Made by a program: the position numbers and the translations under genes
Shown here: one piece after another, positions 1 through 9,469 of the stretch
Layout: each line of letters begins with the position of its first letter
Position numbering within the stretch: the stretch's first letter is position 1
The notes under the pieces: model-generated
Databases searched by the model: none
Told to the model about the DNA's origin: nothing
What the model saw: the letters and a program-made list of their open reading frames with translations, nothing else
Assembly: GCA_037176725.1 (NCBI GenBank)
Contig: JAZBRS010000014.1
Span: forward strand, 73,762,501-73,826,500
Source of the DNA: Posidonia oceanica
Taxonomy: Eukaryota > Streptophyta > Magnoliopsida > Alismatales > Posidoniaceae
Direction of reading: 5' to 3'
DNA: 64,000 bases

Positions 1-299
1 CAGGTATGCATGACATGTGCAGGTGTAGTGGCATAGAAATTGTGTAAAACAAAGCATTTACCACTCAAAAGGCATGTATAGTGCGACAAGCAAGTATTTA
101 GGCATGTATAATGCATAAATAAAGTAAGTAAAGGCAATGTAAGCAATAAGGCAAGTAAACAGGCACATGGCAAGCAATAAAGCAAAGAAGCAGGCATAAA
201 GCAAGCAATAAAGCCAGGTAAGGCAAGCATAAGCAAAAACAATGCAAGCGGAAAGCCAACAACAAAAGCCAAAGTCTAAATCCCCAGCAGAGTCGCCAC
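1..299 (-). mobile_element. Leader and primer site of an adjacent tandem copy of the gypsy element
   Basis: Bases 1-299 match 20580-20878 without a difference I could find. That right-hand stretch is internal sequence of the gypsy element: it lies between the 5' LTR and gag. Its presence to the left of the left LTR means the window opens inside a second internal region, not in host flank. The boundary rests on the canonical TG at 300 and the primer site at 281-298. Confidence 0.75.
281..298 (-). other. Primer binding site of the neighbouring copy (tRNA-Arg-like)
   Basis: On the minus strand this reads TGGCGACTCTGCTGGGGA, one base after the CA that ends the LTR. The sequence resembles the tRNA-Arg primer sites known from Ogre/TAT elements (from memory, not searched). 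It is identical to the site at 20860-20877. Confidence 0.7.
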
Positions 300-781
300 T
301 GCGTGACTCGCTGGGAATCAAGATAGGCGAGCAAGCAAATAGACAAGGCAAAGGCACAAGGCAAGCAAAGAATGCAAAACCCAAGCGACGAAAAAGCCAA
401 AAACGAAAGCCGGAGTCTAGTATCCCTAGTGGAGTCACCACTATAGCGATCCCGGAGTTCGAATCGTCCATGCACGCTGCTAGAGCTCGCATGCACCGAT
501 CAGAATCAGGTTCACTATTAACGGGTGTATCAGAGAAGGGAAACTTGACTCGAAAACACCAAAAAAAGGGGGAAAAGGAAAAGATAAGACAAATCAAAGT
601 CGCCACCGTGTCTATTAAGTCGGGAGACAAGGAAAATCGGGGGAATGCATGAAAAACATGCAAAACCACACAAAAAGATGCAATGCAATGCAATGCTATG
701 CAAAGAAGATGACTCGTGCCAAGGATGAGGGCAAAACGGTCATTGCGGGCCAATGAAAAGGTAAGGACTCCTGTTACACGT

Positions 782-802
782 GGGGAAGGTGTTAGGCACC
801 CC
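782..802 (-). other. Conserved hairpin motif in the LTR R/U5 region
   Basis: The motif GGTGCCTAACACCTTCCCC (minus strand) has a GGTG/CACC stem. It also occurs at 21361-21381 in the other LTR. I recognise it as recurring in plant TAT-type LTRs, possibly tied to 3'-end formation. That role is inference. Confidence 0.4.
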
Positions 803-1499
803 CGACACGCCCGAGGAATCGGTCTTTCTAGGCTTACGCTCGCTTATGAGGGATGATGCATATGCTTTGAATGCCTAAGTGCCATGAATGCTTGTTAAAT
901 GATGTGCCTGAATGCTTAAGTGCTAGATATGCTTGCTAAATGATGTGCCTGAATGCTTAAGTGCCAGGTATGCTGTGATTACTTGCCTAATTGTGTTCTA
1001 AGTGATGTGATGCACAAGGAAAGTAAATGTGCAACCTATGTGCTCAGCAGCGTTGTTAGTGTTCCGAACCAGGCGAACTCTGGTTCGTGAGAACTCCAAA
1101 CAATAAGCATCACTGCCCTAATGCAAATGCAGGCGATAAAACAAAACGCCAGTAAAACCACGCAATGCAAGTGTACATGCAAAGGGGAAAAGGGCAAAGG
1201 TAGAAAAGCCAAGTAAAACCACGCAATGCAAGTGTGAAACAAGCAAAGGGGAAAGAAAATGAGGGCGTGAAAGTCTAATCTACATGCTCGCGAAAACAAT
1301 GCATGCAGTGCAAATGATAGGCAAATGGTGATTCAGATGGACTTATCTTGAGGATTTAAAGTTTGATCTGAGATAACTTTGGTTAGAATGAAAGATCATT
1401 CAACCAGGAAGACCTGGATAGTTTGATCGTGAAAATCCAACGGTCCGATCAAAAGTTATTCAGGTTTCAAGTTAGAAGGCTCAAGGGCCAGAAAAGGTG

Positions 1500-2850
1500 G
1501 TCTAATAGGGACCTAGGTGCAAATTACCCCTAAGTGTGTGCGAAGCAGGGTGTATGCATGCAAAAGATGTTGAGAATGCTTAAATGGATGCAAGAATGCA
1601 ATGTGCTATGATATGGGAGTGCAAATGCATGCAAAAATGTAATGCAGGGACCTAAATGTAATTTAGGGAAACTACAGGGTCCTACATGCAAAATGACCCT
1701 ATGTGAGTGCAAAACAGGTCTAATGCATGCAAGAATGTTAATGCAATGATGCATAGGCTGAATGCAATGCTAATTGGGAGGTATGCATGCAGAAATGCAA
1801 GAAAATGACCTAAATGCAGTTTTAAAAACATGCAGGACCTAAATGCAATGCCAAGAAAGCATGCAAATATGCAAAAATTAAAAACAGGGACTGACATGCA
1901 ATTTCAAAAAACAGTTGGGCTTTAATGCAATCCAAATTAGTTTTAAAAAAATGTCATTTAAATGATGCATGTATGCAAAAAGGACTAAAATGCAAATAAA
2001 ACAAGCTCCTAGGTTTTTCTGCAATGCAAAAAGCCAGATCTAAATGCATGTATGAATGCTCTGAGGACTGACTTGCAATTAAAACATTTTTATGGGTTTT
2101 TATGCAATGCAATATGATAAAAATAGCATATTAAATGCATGATTTACAACTAACAAGACCTAGATGCAATTAAAGTATTTTTTAGGGTTTTTCTGCAATG
2201 CAATATGGTTTTTAAACATGCTTTAAATGAAATCTACAACTGAGCAGGACTGATGTGCAAATAAAATGAAATGCAGGGGAAAAAATGCAATGCAATAAGG
2301 TAAAATGTGATTTTTAAATGATGTGAACGCATGCTCTGGACTAAAGTGCAATAAAAGTAAAACACAGGATAAAAAATGCAATGCAATATGGCAAATATGC
2401 AATTTAAATGATTCTGATAACATGCAGAGGACTTACATGCAAATAAAATAAAATGCATGATAAAAGAAGCAATGCAATATGGTTTTAATGCAAATTAAAC
2501 GAAAAGCTAAGCATACAGAGGACTCACATGCAATAAAACAAAATGCGGAATAAAAGATGCAATGCAATATAGTTCTAATGCAAATTAAATGAAAAGCTCA
2601 ATTGGCACAGGACTGGAATGCAAATTAAACAAACCTAGAGACCTAAATGCAATGCATGCTTTAAACTAACATTCAGATGTATTTTAAATAAATGTATGAA
2701 GGACCTATATGCAAATAAAGTGCAACAGAGGACCAAACTGCAATGCAATATGATTTTAATCAAAATTTAAATCAAACTCAAACCACCATAGGACCTAGAT
2801 GCAAATAAAGTAAGTTACAGTAAAATATTTCAATGCATCAAACCAAAGTT
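1500..2850. repeat. AT-rich degenerate sub-repeats inside the LTR
   Basis: Motifs such as AATGCAATGCAATATG and ATGCAAATAAA recur at roughly 70-100 bp spacing with intervening GGACCTA or GGACT words. The units are degenerate. The same block occurs in the other LTR at 22079-23429. It explains several open frames rich in Cys, His, Leu and Phe on the minus strand. Confidence 0.7.
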
Positions 2851-4769
2851 AAATAAAAACTTTGCCTTGCTACAGTGCTACAGTGTCTCTCGACACTGCA
2901 GCCGGGGGAGCAACGCGGGGGAGGTCGGCCTGAGGCCTAGGGAGGCTAGAGGCGGTCCGTCCGAAGGTGCCGGTGGCTTCAGAGGCGATCAGCGGTGCCT
3001 AGTGCAGGTTGCCGGCCTAGCTGGCTTTCTGTAGGTGAAGCCAGAGGCGGGGGGTGGGGGGGTGCGAAGCGCTGCTGCAGAGCAAGGCAGCGGTCGGGCG
3101 AGCTTCCCGGTGCTCAGGCGAAGATCGCGGTGCTGTTGCGGTGGCGCTGTAGTGGCGGAGGCGTGCGAACGACCTCGGTGGCTTCAGCAGAGGAGGAGGA
3201 GGACGGGACAGGTGCTGCAGGCTGCGGAAGAGGTTGGGCGGCGTTGATCCAGCTCCTTGGTGGTCCGGCGAGGGTGCGGAGAAGATCTGGAGCAGCGGAG
3301 GAGGCCTGGAGTGCTAGGTCAGACCCGGCGGAGGTCTCCAGCAGTTGCAGAGGTCGTGCGGGCAGAGGAAGGCCTGGAACGGCGCGCAGAGGGCCGGGGA
3401 AGCTAGCTGGCTTCCTGGCGAAGCTCGGGGCGAAGCTTGGAGCAGCGGAGGAGCTTCAGAACGGCGGGACGACGCCGGCGGAGTCGCAAGAGCTCGCCGG
3501 GGAAGACGACCATGCGACGGAGCTCGAATCCTAAACTAGGCTTCTAATCTTAAAAGTAACTAACTAGAAAGCATAAATGGCATGCTATGAGCAAGAAAAT
3601 GAAGTCATTTACCTTTGAAGCGTGCCCGAGCTGACTGGCAACGTCGAGTTGCCTCTTGGAAGTTGCAGACGGTCTGCTGGGGTGCTGTGGTGGCTGGGGA
3701 AGCGGCGCAGCGATTGGAGCGCGTCCATGGCGTTTCGGCGGAGCATCTGGAGCGCTCAGACGCGAGCTCGCGAGCACAGGCGAAGAAAATGGATTTTGGG
3801 TGTCGTCTAGTCTTTCTAGGCTCAGCTGGGCTTGGTGGCTCTCTGGGTTGCTCGGAGGTGGGTTCTGGGTTCGTGGTGGTGTGGGGAAGAAGGTGGAGGT
3901 GTTTGTGCAGGCTGTGAGGCTTTTGGAGTGAGGTGGAGATTCTGAACGTTTCGGGCAAAGTTGGGTTCAGAGGTGTTTGTGGTGGAATTGGGATTATACG
4001 GGGCGTTTCGGGCTGAAGCGAGAGACGGCCTGGGATGCTGGTTGTTCAGGGAGTGGAATGGAGGAGTTGTGGAGGATTCTGGGTAGTGTGGAAGGTAAAC
4101 GGGAAGGTCTGCTGAGGTCTGGGTGTGGAGGAAGCTCTGCAGCTGAAGGAGGGAAATGGGTGCTCTCCGGGATGCTCTCTCAATTGCACAAGGTGTGGTG
4201 CTGAGGAGGGAGAAGGACAGGCTGGTTTTGTTCAATGGGAGCCACTTGAGTGGAAATGGCAATGCAGAGGCTCGAGGGAGGCAAATGCAGGTGGTGGCAG
4301 TGAGAGGAGAGGGTCGGAGAGTGGGTGGCTTGTGAGGCTGAGGCCGCTGCACGGTGGCATGAAGGCAGGGAAAGAGTGTACGGCGTTGGCAGCGAAGGTG
4401 CAGAAGTCGTGAGTGAAGGGAGTGGAGTGTTGGGCAATGGGATTTGAAAGAGGAGGGAAAGAAGAGGAGGAGATGGCAGCTGGCTGCAGGAGGAGAAGAA
4501 GGAAAAAGACGAGAAGGGAAAGAACGGGCTGGGCTGGAGGAGGAGTGGAAGAGGAGAAAGAAAAGAAAGAAAAAAGGAGTAGTGGGCTTGGGCCAAGGGG
4601 GAAATGAAGTAAAAAAGAAAAGAAAAGAAAGGAGGAAGGGAGAGAGAGTTGGGCTGGGCTTGAAATGGAGAAAAAGAGAAGAAATGGAGAAGAAGAAAGA
4701 AAAGAAGAGGAAGGAAAAGAAGAAGAAAAAGAAAGGGAAAAAGGATTTAAGTTTTGAGGATTTTTAAGT

Positions 4770-5290
4770 GATTGTTTGTTTTAGGGTTTTAAATGTTTTC
4801 CTAGGATTGTTTTCTAGGTTTTTAATTGTTTTTCTAAATTGTTTTGTTGATTGTTTTTTAAGATTTTGTTTTCAATTATTTTTTAACTTGTTTTTCTTGA
4901 ATGGTTTTCTAAGTTTTTAAATTGTTTCTCTTAGGTTTTAATTGGGGTTTTCTAGGATTTTTGGATTGCTTTTTCCTAGGATTTAGGGTTTCTAGGGTTT
5001 TGAGTTGGACTTTCTAAGTTTTTTAGTTGTTTTCCTAGGGTTTTAGATTGTTTTCTAGGTTTAAGTGAGTGTTCCTAGGTTTTTTTGTGTTTGATTTCCT
5101 AGGGTTTTTGTGAGTGGTTTTTCTAAGTTTTTTAAGAGTGGATTCCTAGGGTTTTGGGGGAGTTTGAACCTAGGGTTTTTTGTTTAGAAAATTGGGGTGA
5201 TTCTAGGTTTGGTCTGGAAGTTTGATTTGAAGTTTGCTTTTAGGGTTTGAGTTTTTAATTTTTCTGGTTTTTGGATGAGGGTTTTCTAAG
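4770..5290. repeat. T-rich LTR region with telomere-like TAGGGTTT motifs
   Basis: TTTTCTAGG, CCTAGGGTTTT and TTTAGGGTTT words recur at about 25-35 bp. On the coding strand they read AAACCCTA, the core of plant telo-boxes. The counterpart is 25349-25869. It forms the beginning of the LTR in coding sense (U3). Confidence 0.65.
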
Positions 5291-5344
5291 TCATCCCAGA
5301 GAGAAAGAGAGAGCCACTATGCTGGGATCAGAAGTGGGGTGTCA

Positions 5345-5360
5345 ATAGATGCCCCTCCTT
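5345..5360 (-). other. Polypurine tract of the gypsy element
   Basis: On the minus strand this reads AAGGAGGGGCATCTAT and directly precedes the TGACA that opens the left LTR. The AAGGAGGGG core is the expected plus-strand DNA primer. Its place confirms minus-strand polarity and the LTR edge. Confidence 0.85.
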
Positions 5361-5984
5361 AAGCGAGGTCAAGGGGACCGAGGCGGCTACTCAGGGTTGA
5401 CAAAACACTCCACCTGACCAGCGAGAGCTAGGCGCTTTTGGCGTGGGCCACTTATTCGGCGGATGCACCGAAAATCATGACCCAATGCCGAAATGCGAAT
5501 GCAAAAATGCAGATGTGAATGCAGAGGGAATGCAATGCTAATGCTAAAATAAACCTGCACTAATGTTTGCCGCGTCGAACTCCACTAAGGAGATGCGGGC
5601 AATGCATGTGTGTGATGCTGATGTTGAACCAATATGCTAAAGGGTGCTGCGCCGGGCTCTGCTAAGGGAGGCGCGAGCAATGTATGTATGTGATGCGAGA
5701 TGCGACCCTGCTGGGGGAAACATGTGATGATTATGTGTATGCGATGCTGACGTTGCTATCTAGCATGTGATGCTGGTACTGTTACCTACATGCAATGCTG
5801 ATGCAATGAATCATGAGTTGACGGACTCATCACCGAATAGTTTGGGTTATCGGCCCAAGGAGTTAACGGACTCTCCACCAGATAGTTAGGGCTATCAACC
5901 CGAAGAAAGGACGCTAGACAGGGTGACGGGTGTCAACCGAGCTGTTTGGGCTGCTAGCCTGGAGAAGATACCAAGGGTGGCAAA

Positions 5985-6050
5985 ATAAGATGCCCCTGGT
6001 ATCAGGGATGATACCAGGGGACAGTCGAAGCGCCCGTGGCATCGAAAGAA
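5985..6050. repeat. Direct repeat left of the tandem block
   Basis: The sequence GATGCCCCTGGTATCAGGG followed by ATGAT-CCAGGGGA and AGCGCCC...GGCATC recurs at 7588-7652, on the other side of the tandem block. It contains an inverted repeat, CCCCTGGTATC with GATACCAGGGG. Confidence 0.75.
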
Positions 6051-6114
6051 GGGTTCGATAGTTATGACGGGTGTCAACCGAGCAGTTCGGGCTACCAGCC
6101 CGGAAAGGAGGAAG

Positions 6115-7563
6115 CAAACAGACGTGACTTTGGAAAGGCATGCAAAGGAGCTCGCAAAAAGGCAAGTAAAAAGGGGAAGCAGACATGACTTCGAAAAGGC
6201 ATGCAAAGGGCTTGCGAAACGGTAAGCAGACATGACCTCGAAAGGGCATGCAAAGGGACTTGAAGCAAGCAAAGATGACCTCAAAAGGGCATGCAAAGTG
6301 CCTTGAAGCAAGCAAACATGACCTCGAAAGGACATGCAAAGGAGCTTGAAGCAAGCAAGGGCATGCAACGGAGCTTGAAGCAAGCAGACATGACCTCGAA
6401 AGGGCATGCAAAGGGGCTTGAAGCAAGCAGACATGACCTCGAAAGGGCATGCAAAGGAGCTTAAAGCAAACAGACATGACTTCGAAAGGACATGCAAAGG
6501 GGCATGAAACAAGCAGACATGACCTCGAAAGGGCATGCAAAGGAGCCTGAAGCAAGCAGACATGACCTCGAAAGGGCATACAAAGGGGCCTAAAGTAAGC
6601 GAACCTGACCTCGAAAGGGCATGCAAAGGGGCTTGAAGCAAGCAGACATGACCTCGAAAGGGCATGCAAAGGGGCTTGAAGTAAGCAGACATGACCTCGA
6701 AAAGGCATGCAAGGGAGCTTGAAGCAAACAGGCATGACCTCGAAAGGGCATGCAAAGGAGGTTGAAGTAAGCAGACATGACCTCGAAAGGGCATGCAAAG
6801 GGGCTTGAAGCAAGCAGACATGACCGCAAAAGGGCATGCAAAGGGACTTGAAGCAAGCAGACATGACCTCGAAAGGGCATGCAAAGGGGCTTGAAACAAG
6901 CAGATATGACCTCGAAAGGGCATGCAAAGGGCTTGCAAAGACGGCAAGCGAAAAGGAGAAACAGACATGACTTCGAAAAGACATGCAAAAGGGCTCGTCC
7001 TCGAACCATCGAGAAGAGGAGCAGACATGACCTCGAAAGGGCATGCAAAGGGCTCGCAAAAAGGCAAGCAAACAGAAGAAAACAGACATGACTTTGAAAA
7101 GTCATGCAAAGGGCTTGCAAAAAGGCAAGCGAATAAGGGAAGCAGACATGACTTCGAAAAGTCATGCAAAGGGCTTGCAAAAAGACAAGCAAACAAGGAA
7201 AGCAGACATGACTTCGAAAAGTCATGCGAAAGGTTTGCAAAAAAGCAAGCAAACAAGGAAAGCAGACATGACTTCGAAAAGTCGTGCAAAGGGCTTGCAA
7301 ACAAGGGAAGCAGACACGACTTCGAAAAGTCATGCAAAGGGCTTGCAAAAAGGCAAACGAACAAGGGAAACAGACATGACTTCGAAAAGTCATGCAAAGG
7401 GCTTGCAAAAAGGCAAGCAAACAAGGAAAGCAGATATGACTTTGAAAAGTCATGCAAAGGACTTGCAAAAAGGCAAGCAAACAAGGAAAGCAGACATGAC
7501 TTCGAAAAGTCATGCAAAGGGCTTGCAAAAAGGCAAGCAAACGCACAAAACGCCAGGAAGAGA
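6115..7563. repeat. Tandem-repeat block in the gypsy 3' region
   Basis: Two related unit types lie side by side. From about 6230 to 6930 the unit is 43 bp (GACATGACCTCGAAAGGGCATG core plus CAAAGGGGCTTGAAGCAAGCA). From about 7084 to 7563 it is 60 bp (GACATGACTTCGAAAAGTCATG core plus a CTTGCAAAAAGGCAAGC part), with one shortened copy near 7264-7311. Both share GACATGAC-TCGAAA-GCATGCAAAGG. Since the 60-bp unit is a multiple of three and lacks stops, long open frames appear on both strands. Tandem repeats in the 3' untranslated region are typical of Ogre-type elements and can seed satellites. Confidence 0.9.
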
Positions 7564-7587
7564 GTGACACCACAGGGAAGCAAAAAA

Positions 7588-7652
7588 GATGCCCCTGGTA
7601 TCAGGGATGATGCCAGGGGATAGCCGAAGCACCCTTGGTATCAAAAAAATGA
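7588..7652. repeat. Direct repeat right of the tandem block
   Basis: This is the partner of 5985-6050, with a few substitutions. The pair also shares the following GGGCTACCAGCCCGG word (about 6088-6102 and 7696-7710), so the tandem block sits between two copies of an older unit. Confidence 0.75.
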
Positions 7653-8090
7653 TGAACATAGACAAAGCTGACGTACTTGTTAAGCAGGTAGTTAGGGCTA
7701 CCAGCCCGGTGGGAATCCGACAGGGAGCGCCCGGTGGCTTTACTCATCTCGACGGTGTTGGTCTACAGAGATTTTGGTGCCTTAGGGTAGTACGGAGTTT
7801 GCCTGGTGGCCTTCCCTGACGCTGAGAGTGTTGGCAATTGCTTCTGCACTTGCAAGCTGTCAGGTTCTGATAGTGCCCTCCTCATGGCTCTAGGGGACTA
7901 AAGCAGTATGCTGAAGATATGATTGCAAGACCATGCATGTATTATGTTATGAAAAGCGGACCAAGCATATAAGCAAATGGCACAAAACATCCTTGCATTA
8001 ACAAAGTCTTGATTACACGCCTATAACAGGCTAAACAGAGTACAGCAAGACTCAAAAGGGATATGCAGATGTACAAATGCCCTAGCTAGT

Positions 8091-9284
8091 CTAGGCCTTC
8101 TTCGACCTCCTGTCGTTAGGAAATAGAGGTGCACCAGGTGGGATCTCATTAATGGGCCAAAGCCCCTGTACTTTAGTTAGATACTCAGGAGTACATCTTG
8201 AGCCCTTTGCAGCTGCAATGTCTGTTGATTTCACGCCATGGCACATAAGGTCGGCTAACTCTGTGGTGGCAACGACTGTACTGAAAGGATATAACTGGAG
8301 CAGCTTCGGTGCCATGCTGTCGACAAAAGTCCCTTGCTGGAAACCAAACTGCCGCATGACCCAGATGGGGTGATACCCCATGCCTTCGGTGAACCCTGGC
8401 AGGACGACCAGTCGCATGTCGTAGGCATCGAAGAAAACAGTGAATGGCTCTGCTGCAGATGGGATGATACACCAGGTTACTATATCATTTGTCAGCTTTT
8501 CCAGCCTTTCATACTCCTCGCAGACAGTCTTCAAGGTCTTGGCATGGCCGCTGCTGCAGTATGTCTCAAATGCATGTTTCTGGGGGCGTAGGATGTCTAC
8601 CTCCAGATGTCCAGCCAGCCATACCTATACCAGAGCCCCGCAGCCGTGAAAATTGCAGCAGCAGTGCGAAATGCGGTCCAGCCCGCAGTACGTCTCAGCT
8701 AGGACGACAGGTGCCAAGTCGATTTGGCGGGTCACCACAGCAAGGACGATCTCTGCAACCTCAATAGCGACAGTCATCCAGCCATGGCTGAAGATTAGCT
8801 CGCCCAGGAAGCGGGTGACGAAGCCGCGGAGCCACAGTTCATCTCCCAGTGCGGCGTGCTTCTTGGAGACTTCCTCAAAGTAGTTCAGGCAGAGCACGAG
8901 CACAGGCCCGTCGACGCAGACCAATCTTTTCTCGCAGCTTTGTGCAGAGAGTCCCGTTAGCTTTCTCAAGATAGCGACATAGTCAATACGCCTCATGAAC
9001 ACAGCTGGTCCCATGAGCGTGGAGAAGTCACAGATCCGGCGTACTTCCTCCAGTGTAGGTGTCAGTTCCGTCCTGCCGAAGCGAAAGACGTGGTGCGCTG
9101 CCTCCCAGAACCTTGCAGCAGCACACAAGAGATGTCGGCTAACCTCCACATCAGCAGCCTTCAGGAGCTTGGATGGTTTGCCCCACAAGCGCAATTTCTC
9201 ACGATCAGCCTCAGTGAGCATGGCAATCCACTCTTGGAGAGTCTCAGAGCAATGTGTTGGAGTCACCAATGTAGGGAAACCCAT
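8091..9284 (-). pseudogene. Plant mobile domain (PMD)-like protein gene carried by the gypsy element
   Basis: One reading frame of 397 codons runs from ATG at 9284 to the stop at 8091, interrupted only by a TAG at 8625 (Gln likely, in VQVWLAGHLEV). The N-terminal half has PTLEEVRRICDFSTLMG, which fits the PTLEDVA...LLGLP signature of the aminotransferase-like plant mobile domain. It continues with LWLRGFVTRFLGELIF and ends with NEIPPGAPLF. PMD proteins are known in plants both as cellular proteins (MAIN/MAIL1) and as passengers of gypsy and Mutator elements. Its role in retrotransposition is unknown. The same strand as pol and its place before the 3' LTR suggest it is a long-term part of the element. 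The assignment rests on motif recognition, not on a search. Confidence 0.65.
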
Positions 9285-9469
9285 TGCAGGAGAGAATGCA
9301 GGCAGCTAGTGCAAAATCTTCAAGTACTGTAGCCAAAGTTGTTCATCAATTTGGAACATGTACAGGCATGTAATACTAGCAGACAGAGAAGCAGATGTGC
9401 ATAAAAAGCAAATAAAGCAGTTCAAACGCTATAGCTAGCAATCAGACCACAAAATTCAAGCACATTCAG

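Larger units (their letters stand above)
300..5344 (-). repeat. Left LTR (downstream in coding sense), chimeric
   Basis: This 5,045-bp LTR runs from TG at 300 to CA at 5344 (TG...CA on either strand). Compared with the right LTR it differs from 300 to 4877 only by two homopolymer-length changes (near 3500 and 4372), but carries about 26 substitutions from 4878 to 5344. It holds AT-rich sub-repeats (about 1500-2850), a GC-rich block (2900-3530), a purine-rich tract (4440-4760) and a T-rich region with TAGGG-type motifs (4770-5290). The hairpin-like GGTGTTAGGCACC core near 788-800 (minus GGTGCCTAACACC) recurs in plant TAT-lineage LTRs as I remember them. Long open frames inside it are low-complexity artefacts, not genes. 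Confidence 0.92.

Noticed and set aside
1..300. Position 1 as the outer edge of the LTR
   Set aside because: The match starts there only because the window does. The TG at 300 with a primer-like site directly outside marks a better boundary.
58..753. A 231-codon frame in the LTR and leader (also at 20637-21332), and shorter LTR frames
   Set aside because: They consist of low-complexity Cys/Leu/Phe/His-rich text from ATGCAA-type sub-repeats and cross the LTR edge. No protein motif is visible.
2995..4767. Open frames in the GC-rich and purine-rich parts of the LTR
   Set aside because: They reflect base composition (Gly/Arg/Ala, then Lys/Glu/Arg) and shift between the two LTR copies through single-base indels without consequence.
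6115..7563. CRISPR-like array
   Set aside because: The repeats are contiguous with similar, not unique, intervening sequence, and the context is a plant retrotransposon.
5895..7583. A 562-codon open frame on the minus strand and a 233-codon frame on the plus strand
   Set aside because: Both are by-products of the tandem repeat, whose unit is a multiple of three and lacks stops. They repeat a short peptide and have no gene-like context.
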